Below the pieces are notes generated by a model. The model saw only the letters and a program-made list of their open reading frames with translations, had not been told where the DNA came from and ran no database searches. A stretch of DNA of 28,786 nucleotides from a virus: the IMG/VR virus record IMGVR_UViG_3300029915_000113, positions 1 to 28,786 of that record, one strand, 5' to 3'. Position numbers and translations under genes: made by a program. Positions within the stretch are counted from its first letter, which is position 1, and each line of letters begins with the position of its first letter. Below are positions 21,341 through 28,786 of this stretch, one piece after another.

Positions 21341-22312
21341 TCAGGCATAGCCCGTGCCGATCAGCTGCGCACCGGGGGCGAGAACCACCTTTTCCGAGGT
21401 GTTCTGCCGGGAGCGGATGATCGTGGACCGCAGGCGTTCTTGGCGGTAGGACTCAACCTGGAAGATGTCGGCGTCCTGCTCCCAGAAGATCGTGAAGGCC
21501 ACCGACCCGTTGAAGTAGGCGTCGGGACCGCTCGGCTCGACCACCGTCCCAAGCCACATCAGGGAGTCACCCCAGATGTTCGTGAGCGAGGAGGCTGCGG
21601 AGTTCTGTGCGCTGCCGTCGTAGGTGGAGCGACCGATCAGAACCTGCTTCACTTGGAGCGCATCGGCCATCGCCTGCGTTCCGAGGGTGAGGAAGGCATC
21701 CGTCGAGATCGTGCCCCTGATCCTGTTCTGCAGCTTCGTGGAGGCGCGAGCCCGCAGGAAGTTGTTGTAGGACATGACCAGCGTGAGGTTGTCGACGTTC
21801 TCCCCGCGACCCTGGATCTGCGCCTTGGCCGAGTCCACATCGAGACCGATGTCGAACGAGGCGAGGTTGGTCGAGGTGTAGGTGACCGCTGCCGTGGTCG
21901 TGCTGAAGGTCGAGGGAGCCTGAAGGAGGTTCGCCACTCGAATCTCATGGCCGATTTGCACCTGCCGGTAGGCCCAGACCGTCTCGCGGGCCTCCAGGTC
22001 GAAGAAGCGACCGATGGTGCGAGCGTTCTTGTCGGGGACCACGGCCTCGATGCCGTACTCGAGGGTCGTGTAGGTGTCGGTTGTGTACGCACGCGCAATG
22101 CGCGGGTAGTCACCACCAGCCGAGATGGACTTCACCTCGTTGCGGAGCAGGTTGGCCCCGTTCTTCTGGATGACCGGGTACTGTCCACCCTCGGTCTGAA
22201 CCGGGATCGGGGGGCAGCACTTGGGTCCGATGTAGAGCTCCGACTGAAGAAAAGCTTCTTCAACGACGCCCCGAAGATCTGCGCGAAGTACCGCGCCGTT
22301 TGAAGGAAACAT
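21341..22312 (-). CDS. Major capsid protein
   Basis: The 323-residue protein fits the HK97-fold capsid group, with a lambda gpE-like size. Features include the GGQYPVIQKNGA block (about 42-53), a long helix with EARETVWAYRQVQIGHEIRVANLL (positions about 107-130), LTLVMSYNNFLRARAS near 177, and strand-rich C-terminus with SEKVVLAPGAQLIGTGY. Gene order (protease, decoration protein, capsid) supports it. It has no Shine-Dalgarno site; its 25-base leader resembles that of the decoration gene. A strong terminator follows. Confidence 0.82.
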   Translation of the reverse strand: MFPSNGAVLRADLRGVVEEAFLQSELYIGPKCCPPIPVQTEGGQYPVIQKNGANLLRNEVKSISAGGDYPRIARAYTTDTYTTLEYGIEAVVPDKNARTIGRFFDLEARETVWAYRQVQIGHEIRVANLLQAPSTFSTTTAAVTYTSTNLASFDIGLDVDSAKAQIQGRGENVDNLTLVMSYNNFLRARASTKLQNRIRGTISTDAFLTLGTQAMADALQVKQVLIGRSTYDGSAQNSAASSLTNIWGDSLMWLGTVVEPSGPDAYFNGSVAFTIFWEQDADIFQVESYRQERLRSTIIRSRQNTSEKVVLAPGAQLIGTGYA

Positions 22313-22337
22313 GGTGAGAGTGGATTAGGTGTTAGGG
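22313..22337 (-). promoter_or_regulatory. Leader of the capsid gene with an AACACCTAATCC core
   Basis: The 25 bases before the capsid ATG and the 25 before the decoration-gene ATG (22729-22753) can be aligned without gaps, with 16 matches. Both contain AACACCTRATCC starting 21 bases before the start codon. Neither leader has a purine-rich ribosome-binding site. Confidence 0.55.
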
Positions 22338-22356
22338 ATGCGAGTGAAAGAAAGGA

Positions 22357-22728
22357 TCAGAATGACGGCAGGGCCTCGATGACCGCGCCCGTGTTCGTGC
22401 CCGAGCCCTGGAGGGCAACGCCCCACAGGAGAACCCCGGTCATCGCGCTCACGCACAGGTAACCGTTCGCCGTGGTGTAGAGGGATGCGCCGGGGGTGAT
22501 CGCGGTCGTTCCGTTTCCGGTCACGGCGACCTGCATGGACCCGACACCGTTGAAGCGGACCTTCGGGATCTCGAACGAGAGCCCCTGAACGTCCGACTGA
22601 AGGACGCCCTGGCCCTGCTCGCCACCGGACGGGCCGATGGCACCGTTTGCGCTGACGGTGACACGGATGAACGCAGACATCGCCGTGTTGACGGTAAAGC
22701 CGCGTGTGAAGTCATTTTGAGTTGCCAT
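22357..22728 (-). CDS. Capsid decoration (cement) protein
   Basis: The 123-residue protein is beta-rich and shaped like phage decoration proteins found between protease and capsid genes: a middle block of strands (GSMQVAVTGNG), then ANGYLCVSAMTGVLLWGVALQGS with the small-residue turn typical of the family, and IEALPSF at the end. Such proteins form trimers on the capsid and stabilise the packed head. The position between protease and major capsid genes strongly supports it. Confidence 0.7.
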   Translation of the reverse strand: MATQNDFTRGFTVNTAMSAFIRVTVSANGAIGPSGGEQGQGVLQSDVQGLSFEIPKVRFNGVGSMQVAVTGNGTTAITPGASLYTTANGYLCVSAMTGVLLWGVALQGSGTNTGAVIEALPSF

Positions 22729-22753
22729 GTTAGAGGGGGATCAGGTGTTGCGG
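22729..22753 (-). promoter_or_regulatory. Leader of the decoration gene with an AACACCTGATCC core
   Basis: Its core aligns to the capsid-gene leader at the same distance from the ATG. No Shine-Dalgarno-like purine tract is present. Confidence 0.55.
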
Positions 22754-22769
22754 GGAAGGTGGCCGGGGA

Positions 22770-24056
22770 TCAGCGGGAGAACTCGATCCGCCTGCCCGAA
22801 TTGATGAAGGCGCGGTGCGCGTCGGCACCACATTCACCGATGGCCTGGGAGAAAGCCTTCGTCTTGGACCCCGTGGCCTTGAAGTGCTTCTGCGCGGACT
22901 CGATGAACTTGTCCTCGACCTTCGCTCCGTTGTCCGCGTGGTCGGTGCTGGCACCGGGAGCCGCAGGGACCGCAGCGGTTTGCCCCAACTTTGCGGAGAA
23001 ATCTTTCGCAATCTGCTGCGCGATGGTGCGTCCGAAAGAGCGGAGTTGTTTGTCGGTCATAGAGTATTTCTTGAAGCGGTTCGGCACTCCACCCTTGGCG
23101 ATGGCCGGGACGTTGCCATCGGCATCGCCTGCGGCAGCGGCGTCAGCGTCCGAGTCGGCATCCGCATCGGCGTCACCGTCTGCGTCCGCGTCGGCATCTG
23201 CATCAGCGTCGGCATCCGCATCAGCATCGAACGGGAGAGGGTTCTGCTTGTTCGCATTCGCAGCGGGACCGACCTGCGGGGCCTGCGACTTATTGGCATC
23301 TCCGCTCGGGAGCGGGGCACCCGGGGCATTGCTCGGGGCGAGGGCCGCGACTGCAGCCTCCAACTTGGCGAAGCGAGCGAGGTGCCCCTTCATGGCTTCC
23401 ATGTTCGCCTTGTGCGCAGCGGCCATGTCAGCGAGGGTCGGAAGGGCTGCGTTGTCGTCGCTGTTCTTCGCAGCGGGTGCCTTCTGGTTCGAGGGTGAGG
23501 CCTTGGGGGAAGATTGAAGTGGCATCTTACCCTGTCCCTTTGCGTCAACCGTGCGCGCGGTATCACCCCGGGAAAATAGACCTGTCGGGCAGGCCGCAGG
23601 CTCGGTCACAAGGTCGCAGGAGAAGATGTTCGCGCAGCGCACGCATATCTTCTCGTCCACGATCTCATCGGGTCCGATGAATGAGACCGAGAACCCGAAG
23701 GAATCGGGCATCGTCGACGCCATCTCGAAGATCTTCGCCTTGTTCGGCTCGGAGTCGAAGATGTTGAAGTCGGCTCGGAGTGTATCCCCGTCAATAATGA
23801 AGTTGTTCAGGTATCCGATGATGTCCATCACCCCTGACCCGTGGTCGGCCTTCACCTTCAGTCCCGTCTTGTACTGCTCCGCCGACTCAAGAACCTGCTG
23901 CAGGGTGATCGCGTCGACGTAGAGGGGCTGACCTAGTACCGGATCCGAGTGGCCCAGGACTGCCCCCACGGTAATCATCCCGACACCACGGATGCACCCG
24001 TTTGTCTGGTCGATCTGCTGAAGCGAGAACGCCTGCGCGAAATTGTGCTCGGTCAT
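22770..24056 (-). CDS. Prohead maturation protease with scaffold-like C-terminal half
   Basis: The 428-residue protein has a protease domain (about 1-165): KADHGSG with the probable catalytic His at 72, GYLNNFIIDGDTLRADFNI, and SFGFSVSF with the probable catalytic Ser at 123, matching the order in herpesvirus/phage prohead proteases. After CPTGLFSRG the rest is low-complexity: Ala/Lys/Ser-rich, a helical segment (about 205-245), an Asp-Ala-Asp run (277-313) and a helical C-terminus. That half probably acts as scaffold and is degraded after assembly; such protease-scaffold fusions are known. It sits between portal and decoration genes. The start follows TAGTTGACG without a Shine-Dalgarno site. 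Confidence 0.75.
   Translation of the reverse strand: MTEHNFAQAFSLQQIDQTNGCIRGVGMITVGAVLGHSDPVLGQPLYVDAITLQQVLESAEQYKTGLKVKADHGSGVMDIIGYLNNFIIDGDTLRADFNIFDSEPNKAKIFEMASTMPDSFGFSVSFIGPDEIVDEKICVRCANIFSCDLVTEPAACPTGLFSRGDTARTVDAKGQGKMPLQSSPKASPSNQKAPAAKNSDDNAALPTLADMAAAHKANMEAMKGHLARFAKLEAAVAALAPSNAPGAPLPSGDANKSQAPQVGPAANANKQNPLPFDADADADADADADADADGDADADADSDADAAAAGDADGNVPAIAKGGVPNRFKKYSMTDKQLRSFGRTIAQQIAKDFSAKLGQTAAVPAAPGASTDHADNGAKVEDKFIESAQKHFKATGSKTKAFSQAIGECGADAHRAFINSGRRIEFSR
23121..23228 (-). repeat. Degenerate hexamer repeat coding an Asp-Ala-Asp run
   Basis: Codons for Asp and Ala alternate, seen on the plus strand as GCATCN/GCGTCN hexamers, and encode residues from about 277 to 313 of the protease-scaffold protein, with single Gly or Ser breaks. 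Slippage could change its length between relatives. Confidence 0.85.
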
Positions 24057-24075
24057 ACCCGAGCGGGGTCGTCAA

Positions 24076-26001
24076 CTACATGAGCGCAAGCAACTGAGCG
24101 ACCGTCATGGACTTCTTCGCACCGCTCGGGGTCGTGACCTTCCATGTGACCACCTTCGTCTTGTCGTTCCGCTGCGCATCCCCGATTAGGTAGCCCTTCG
24201 ACTTCAGGGCATCCTGGATGCGACCGATGCTCGGCTTCTTATCGTTCAGGGGCTTCACAGCATTGACCTGATCCGATGAAGGTTTCGCCTTGTCCCCGAC
24301 CAGTTCGGTCAGGGGCAGGGATGCGTTCATCTGAACCGGGGCAGCAGGCAATGCCGTGGTTCCCGATCCGTCTCCTGCGATGGCGTCCGATGCCGCAGCA
24401 TTTGCAGCCGCAGCCTGGGACGGGGATGTGGCGGGAGGCGGTGCTGCCGGCGCGATGAACCCGTTCGGCGTGCGAACAGAAAGCATCGTGAGGGCTGTCT
24501 CGAACGGCACATCCTGGCTCTGCGAGATTGCCTTCGCCATTGAGATGAGTTGCTCGGACTCCTGCGCCATGATCTGCATCTCTGCCGTGGCATCGAGTCC
24601 TGTCTCCCCGAACCAAGAATCCAGCGTGAGCATCCCGGCCTGAACCTCCTTGATCGCGGATGCCGAGTCCCTGCCGGCATCGATTGAGATCGCCGGAGCG
24701 AACTGCCACACGCCCTTGTCCCACCCTGGGGTATAGGGGATCGTCCCGTTCGCAATTCCCTCGATCAGCAGGGTGTTCTTCACCTTGTCGAGGAACTGAC
24801 GCTGCATCAGTCGCTGGTAGTACTCGATCACGCGATGTGCCTGCTGCGCGTCCATGCGAGCGTTCGGGCCTCCGAGCTTTGAGAGGTCGTAGAGGAACCC
24901 GTAGGGGAGATTCAGGGCGAGACCCATGATGCGGATCAGGGTGTCGAGGTAGGTCTGGAACGTGCCGCTCGGACGCTCCGACTTAATGAACTCGTACTTG
25001 TCGGTCGAGCCCGCCCACTGGATCATCCCCGGGTTTAGGTTCTGCTCCTGCAGGGGTTTCCCCGCGATGTCGGTATCGTCGTTCGTGACAAAGGCAGAGG
25101 GATCCTGGAAGGGACCGGCGTGCGGGGTGTAGCCGATGGCCGCGTGCAGGTTCTCGAACTTCGTGCCGATCCTGCAGTACTCCATGATCTCCTTCAGATC
25201 CCGGGCCTCGGTGAGGACAGGGGCGAAGGGGGTGATCCCCCGGTACTGGTTCACCCTGCGCGGGTCGAAGATGTGCAGCATCTGGTTCGCAGGAACCTCG
25301 ACGGGGTTCACATAGACGTTCGCCTTCGTGCGCCAGTACACTCGGAAGGAAACAGGCTGGCCCGTCTGCAGATTGATCGTGATCCCCTGCAGGTAATTGT
25401 CCGCAGCCGAGATCATGTATATGCCGCCGATCCGGTCGCCCTCGATCCCGCACAGCTTCAGGAGACCGTCCTGCGCACCCTTCGTCCACTGGTTGCCGTA
25501 GTCCCCATCCCGAAGCATGGACTTGAAGGTGATCTGCGCCAGCGTCTCGATCCCGAACCTGCCCGAGAGGTCGAGAGAATTGTTCATCCGGTCATCGAGA
25601 TACTCCCCGTAGGGAGGATTCAGTTCGCTCTCCCCGGTCTGAGGACGGTACTTGATTCTTCCGAAGGCGTACATCGAGAGCTTGTCGATGATCGACTGGA
25701 ACAGGCCAAAGTTCTGCTCGAGGTCCCGAACTTGCCGGATCAGTTGAAGGCGTTCGGGAAAGGCACGGTAGTCTTCCGGTCCCTGCATCGTTGTGGCGTT
25801 CAGCCTGAACCTGTCGCTGCGACTCGCCTCGTAGCTGAACGCACGCCTCGCGCGGATCCTATCCGTTCCCCACTTCGGGAAGACCTTGCCGATGGCGATG
25901 TCGAATGCCGTGGGCTTCGCCATCTCCTCGGGGTTCAGCCTGTCGCGCATGATGCGGGTGGGGTCGTTGTATCCTGTCTGACGCTTGGAAAAGAGGGGCA
26001 T
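24076..26001 (-). CDS. Portal protein (lambda-type)
   Basis: The 641-residue protein has the lambda-family portal layout: Arg-rich N-terminus, RIRARRAFSYEASRSDR (about 48-64), YGNQWTKGAQDGLL with membrane-distal strands, HIFDPRRVNQYRGITPFAPVL (the conserved block near 245) and LNLPYGFLYDLSK (near 365). After about residue 520 an Ala/Pro-rich linker and a small C-terminal domain (SIGRIQDALKSKGYLIGDA) extend it past the core. Portals form the dodecameric DNA gate. Neighbours (gpW-like gene upstream, protease downstream) agree. Confidence 0.85.
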   Translation of the reverse strand: MPLFSKRQTGYNDPTRIMRDRLNPEEMAKPTAFDIAIGKVFPKWGTDRIRARRAFSYEASRSDRFRLNATTMQGPEDYRAFPERLQLIRQVRDLEQNFGLFQSIIDKLSMYAFGRIKYRPQTGESELNPPYGEYLDDRMNNSLDLSGRFGIETLAQITFKSMLRDGDYGNQWTKGAQDGLLKLCGIEGDRIGGIYMISAADNYLQGITINLQTGQPVSFRVYWRTKANVYVNPVEVPANQMLHIFDPRRVNQYRGITPFAPVLTEARDLKEIMEYCRIGTKFENLHAAIGYTPHAGPFQDPSAFVTNDDTDIAGKPLQEQNLNPGMIQWAGSTDKYEFIKSERPSGTFQTYLDTLIRIMGLALNLPYGFLYDLSKLGGPNARMDAQQAHRVIEYYQRLMQRQFLDKVKNTLLIEGIANGTIPYTPGWDKGVWQFAPAISIDAGRDSASAIKEVQAGMLTLDSWFGETGLDATAEMQIMAQESEQLISMAKAISQSQDVPFETALTMLSVRTPNGFIAPAAPPPATSPSQAAAANAAASDAIAGDGSGTTALPAAPVQMNASLPLTELVGDKAKPSSDQVNAVKPLNDKKPSIGRIQDALKSKGYLIGDAQRNDKTKVVTWKVTTPSGAKKSMTVAQLLALM

Positions 26002-26005
26002 GGCG

Positions 26006-26284
26006 TTATCCGGTCGGGGGAGAAGGTGGGGTGGCCTGACCGTAGTTCATATTCCCGTATGTGAAAGACTTGCTCACCCCGTTCGCCCTGTCGATGGCCC
26101 TCTGAACCTCAAGGAGCGTCTGACGAACCTCCGCGATGTTAGCCCGGGTGAACATACGACCGCCCAGGGAGTAGGACTGGCCCGCCGTGCTGATCCCGGT
26201 CAGGACCGCGATGTAATTGTTCTGGATTGTTGTCAGCGTGGCTGACGGCAAACCGAAGAAGACTCCTTGTACTCCTGTAGCCAT
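26006..26284 (-). CDS. gpW-like head-tail joining protein
   Basis: The 92-residue protein has a small helical N-terminal part with VFFGLPSATLTTIQNNYIAVL, a strand region GGRMFTRANIAEVRQTL and a charged helix with EVQRAIDRANG, then a short Tyr/Gly/Pro tail. Proteins of this pattern between large terminase and portal genes correspond to lambda gpW. An AAGG/GAGG tract before the ATG and the TAGTTGACG motif 16 bases further up precede the start. Confidence 0.7.
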   Translation of the reverse strand: MATGVQGVFFGLPSATLTTIQNNYIAVLTGISTAGQSYSLGGRMFTRANIAEVRQTLLEVQRAIDRANGVSKSFTYGNMNYGQATPPSPPTG

Positions 26285-26331
26285 TTAACCTTGCCTCATG
26301 CGTCAACTAGGAACCACATCTTGAAAAAGTC

Positions 26332-26589
26332 ATGTCCTTTTTCACTAGGAGGCAGCATGGGGGAAAGAGAACGGGAGCAGGCCGTCCCCCGCTTCCCGAG
26401 GAGGACAAGCGAAACCAGAGGTCGATCTCCATGCCCGATGAGGCGTGGCAGGAACTCATCACACAGGCGTACCAGTTCGATCTCACTCAGGGAGAATACG
26501 TCGAGCATCTGGTGAGCGTCGAGGCTGCGCGACGGGCACGGGAGTTGTTCGAGTCAGGTCGCCAGCCAGAGCAGCAGACCCCGCAGTAA
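26332..26589 (+). CDS. Small ribbon-helix-helix-like protein, antisense to the large terminase 3' end
   Basis: The 85-residue protein runs against all its neighbours. A basic Gly/Arg N-terminus with TGAGRPPLPEEDKRNQRSI is followed by SISMPDEAWQELITQAYQF and LTQGEYVEHLVSVEAARRA, a strand-helix-helix pattern common to small DNA-binding regulators of the Arc/MetJ kind. Its start lies in a 198-base gap between gpW and the terminase stop, and its last 107 bases overlap the terminase gene. No Shine-Dalgarno site is seen. Codon pattern and motif favour a true gene; an accidental antisense frame is the alternative. Confidence 0.6.
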   Translation: MSFFTRRQHGGKRTGAGRPPLPEEDKRNQRSISMPDEAWQELITQAYQFDLTQGEYVEHLVSVEAARRARELFESGRQPEQQTPQ

Positions 26590-28357
26590 GCAGCTTCATC
26601 ATCACGGCAAAGACCACCTGCATCTTAGAGGTGTCGAACCCGTGGTCGGGTCGGGATTTGACCGTCTCCCAGTTGAACACGCCGGGACGTTTCTCGATCT
26701 TCTGCTTGTTCAGAAGGTGCTCTTGGTGCTGCTGAGACCAGTCGTCAGGGTGATCCCACCCCGCAGCCTTCCCGCCGATCAGGTTCGCAAGAATGTCCGA
26801 GAAGTAGTCTTCATTGAAGTGGATGTAGGCAACACGCCGGGACGCCCCGGGAACCTCTGCCATCTGGATCGGTGAGTAGGGCAGCGTCACCTTAACTGGA
26901 TCGGAATCCCTCGATGTCTTGGTGTAGTGCGCCCAGGAGTTCTGCGGGGAGCCGAAGATGGCGATCCACCCGTACTCGATGCACTCCTTATAGACTTCGT
27001 GCTTCTCGTAGCGTGCATCCTGCCACACGCATCGGTCGGGGACCTTGTACTGCTGCTGAATCGCCCTGCACCCTTCCTTTGTGTTCACCCTGCCGAAGTA
27101 CACCTGCCTCGATCCGTCGTGCCTGTAGGCTCGGATCTCGACCCACCTGTGAGGAACGTCCCCCGCGATGCCGTGCTGCCTGTCCATCGTCATCGCTCGG
27201 TTCTTCTCTCCGTCTATGGGCCTGCCGTCCTCAAACTCCTTGTAGGTGTAGCCTCCCCTGTTCGTGGTGATCGTGACCGACAGGTGAACCTCCTCCCAGG
27301 GCCGTGTCTCGTACTTCTGAACGAAGTCCCGCATCGCGCTCATGTCCCCGTACTCTGCGACCTCCATCGCCTTGATCTTCATCGAAATCAGGTCTGCGAA
27401 GGAATAGTTCAGGAGCCCGTTCACCCCGAAGGAGACGGTCCCAGGAGCAGCGTGGGGGTTTGTCGAGACGTACCTGCCTGTCCGGTTCCACTCCGAGCGG
27501 GTGGACTCCGAGTCAGTCCAGACCTTGCCCGTGTCCCTGCACTCGTAGCGACAGGTCTCGATTGCGCGTGCGATGCTCCACTTCCCATCGGGCATCTTCG
27601 CATCCCCGTCCCAGATCAGCCCCCACCGGGAACCGTCGTCACGCTTCCCGCCGAACAGGAGAGGCACCTCCTTGCCGTCGACCTCGTAGTTCCAGATCGA
27701 CTGCGTTCCCTCCTTCCAGTTCGCGTCCTCGACGTCGTTCTTCATCCCTGCCTGGGAGACGTCGGTGATCTTGAACGCCCCGCTCCTGCGGTAGTCCCCG
27801 GTCCTCGCCTCGGCCTGCGCGTAGAGCTCCTGCCACACCGGGAGCCAGGTCTCATCGTTGAACAGCCACCGGACGCCCTTCGACTGCAGGCTGTTTATGT
27901 TCGCACCCTGGCAGACGATGAAGAAGGGGCCGAAGTAGATCTCGGTCGTGGTCGCGTCGTGCCTGTTCGCCGGCAGCATCGCCTTGAAGGGCTTGCACGA
28001 CCGCCAGAGCTCCCACGCCTTCTCCTTCATGTGCCCCTTCGCGTCCGAGTCCGACTGCCAGTTCCACATGATCGGCCCCGGCTCGTTGCAGATGATCCAG
28101 GGGATAGCTATGTCGGCGATCATCGACCCGCCGAACCTCGGGGGCTTCCGAAACCGGATCCGGTGGACAAGGGGGTTCTGGATGGCGTCGAAGATCGAGA
28201 TCAGCGGTCGGGTGATGGACACATCGAACTTCCCCGGGATCGCGTAGCTCGGGGGCAGCGTCAGGTGTTCCTGCGCCCAGTCGTAGATCGACCTCCGGTC
28301 AGGCTGAGTCAGTCCCTCGGCCCACCCAGGGATCTGCCTTAGTGCTTCGTCTCCCAT
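26483..28357 (-). CDS. Terminase large subunit, lambda GpA type
   Basis: The 624-residue protein has ATPase and nuclease parts in lambda gpA order. FRKPPRFGG at 69-77 is the altered Walker A-like loop, WLFNDETW with D168 and E169 is the Walker B/catalytic region, and MTMDRQHG (about 395-402) with VYFGRV and VWQDARYEKHEV form the nuclease. Family size is about 600-700. It packages phage DNA and makes the end cut together with the small subunit, whose gene overlaps it by 19 bases upstream. The last 35 residues are antisense to the small plus-strand gene and may not be conserved. Confidence 0.9.
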   Translation of the reverse strand: MGDEALRQIPGWAEGLTQPDRRSIYDWAQEHLTLPPSYAIPGKFDVSITRPLISIFDAIQNPLVHRIRFRKPPRFGGSMIADIAIPWIICNEPGPIMWNWQSDSDAKGHMKEKAWELWRSCKPFKAMLPANRHDATTTEIYFGPFFIVCQGANINSLQSKGVRWLFNDETWLPVWQELYAQAEARTGDYRRSGAFKITDVSQAGMKNDVEDANWKEGTQSIWNYEVDGKEVPLLFGGKRDDGSRWGLIWDGDAKMPDGKWSIARAIETCRYECRDTGKVWTDSESTRSEWNRTGRYVSTNPHAAPGTVSFGVNGLLNYSFADLISMKIKAMEVAEYGDMSAMRDFVQKYETRPWEEVHLSVTITTNRGGYTYKEFEDGRPIDGEKNRAMTMDRQHGIAGDVPHRWVEIRAYRHDGSRQVYFGRVNTKEGCRAIQQQYKVPDRCVWQDARYEKHEVYKECIEYGWIAIFGSPQNSWAHYTKTSRDSDPVKVTLPYSPIQMAEVPGASRRVAYIHFNEDYFSDILANLIGGKAAGWDHPDDWSQQHQEHLLNKQKIEKRPGVFNWETVKSRPDHGFDTSKMQVVFAVMMKLLTAGSAALAGDLTRTTPVPVAQPRRSPDARRILPE

Positions 28358-28786
28358 GTGCCCTGTTCGTTCCGAAGGCAGTCGAGCATCCGGTCCCCTA
28401 TCCCCCGGGCGATCATCCTGATCTCCTCGGGTGTCTTTCCAGAAGCCTTTGCAGGGAGCTCCTGTTCGAGCGCACCGAACAGGATCGACTTCAGGAGCAG
28501 GGCCACCCGCATGAACATCTCCCGAACCTCCCGCACCTCGATCATCTCCCCCTCGATCTTCTTGATCTCGATCTCGAGCCTGCGGTTCTGACGTTCGAGG
28601 TTCACCTGCCGCAACTCGGTCACCTTGCCCTTAGCCTTGCCCGCCTGATCCCGGTAGTACCTGAACATTCCTTTGATCGTCTCCCCCAGGATGTAGAGCC
28701 CATCGTCGGGCGGTGGAAAATACCCCTCATCCGCTATTTGCCGATGCCGCTTGTCGGTCAGGCCCGTCCACTCACTCAATTCGTCT
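28339..28786 (-). CDS. Terminase small subunit, 5' end cut by window edge
   Basis: The frame remains open at the right edge, giving 148 visible residues; a TTG at 28779 would be a false start. The visible N-terminus, DELSEWTGLTDKRHRQIADE, followed by YFPPPDDG, is a winged-helix DNA-recognition unit as in lambda Nu1. A charged helix (LRQVNLERQNRRLEIEIKKI, about 60-80) and a C-terminal helical part follow, which binds the large subunit. It selects the packaging site (cos or pac). The 3' end overlaps the large subunit gene. Confidence 0.78.
   Translation of the reverse strand, partial: DELSEWTGLTDKRHRQIADEGYFPPPDDGLYILGETIKGMFRYYRDQAGKAKGKVTELRQVNLERQNRRLEIEIKKIEGEMIEVREVREMFMRVALLLKSILFGALEQELPAKASGKTPEEIRMIARGIGDRMLDCLRNEQGTWETKH

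Noticed and set aside
22801-23517. Plus-strand frames with serine/alanine or valine/glycine runs across the Asp-Ala repeat
   Set aside because: They are shadows of the DAD hexamer repeat in the protease-scaffold gene.
26296-26508. Minus-strand 70-residue frame between large terminase and gpW
   Set aside because: It is the antisense of the regulator-like plus-strand gene and has no recognisable pattern.
1-28786. tRNA genes, integrase, attachment sites or insertion sequences
   Set aside because: I looked for T-loop-like GGTTCGANTCC signals, recombinase motifs and terminal repeats and found none that could be supported.

Overview
The window is most likely one piece of a tailed double-stranded DNA phage or prophage (Caudoviricetes). 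On the minus strand, read from the right edge leftwards, it shows a lambda-like late order: small terminase (cut by the window edge), large terminase of the lambda GpA type, a gpW-like joining protein, portal, prohead protease with a scaffold-like tail, decoration protein, major capsid protein, then neck, tail and lysis-type genes. The GC content is high and many late genes lack a clear Shine-Dalgarno site. No integrase, repressor, tRNA or host marker gene is present, so neither the host nor the lifestyle can be named from this sequence.

Layout. Positions 1-5240 (plus strand) are a block of mostly small genes: a protein of tandem nine-residue repeats, a SNF2-type helicase fused to a DNA methyltransferase, several uncharacterised proteins, a RusA-like resolvase candidate and a lytic transglycosylase. 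Three copies of a hairpin-bearing repeat sit just in front of start codons here. Positions 5224-7281 (minus) hold small membrane/coiled-coil proteins, probably lysis or envelope functions, and a small protein next to the fibre. Positions 7288-14566 (minus) hold a glycine-rich tail fibre or adhesin, a tape-measure-like protein, a tail-chaperone-position protein, a tail-tube-like protein and neck/tail completion proteins. Positions 21341-28786 (minus) are the DNA packaging and head genes, with one small plus-strand gene (26332-26589) set against the 3' end of the large terminase gene.

The most unusual part is 14556-21240 (minus), a tightly overlapped cassette of about 6.7 kb inserted between the major capsid gene and the neck genes. 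It is separated from the capsid gene by a strong intrinsic terminator and a 14-bp palindrome. It encodes a tandem-domain GT2 glycosyltransferase, a GT9-like glycosyltransferase, an FkbM-type methyltransferase, a zinc alcohol/polyol dehydrogenase without the structural-zinc cysteines, and the two halves of a thiamine-diphosphate enzyme (a short E1-alpha-like subunit and an E1-beta-like subunit reduced to its PYR domain). Several tiny genes of 45-89 codons are coupled in by ATGA/GTGA/TAATG overlaps. My inference is a phage-borne pathway that makes, attaches and caps an unusual sugar or acyl unit on the virion or the host surface. The sequence supports the enzyme families, not the substrate.

Several small genes (17857-18009, 19005-19142, 19139-19285) and several start corrections come from reading stop/start overlaps directly. 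Functions of short proteins without recognisable motifs are left open.
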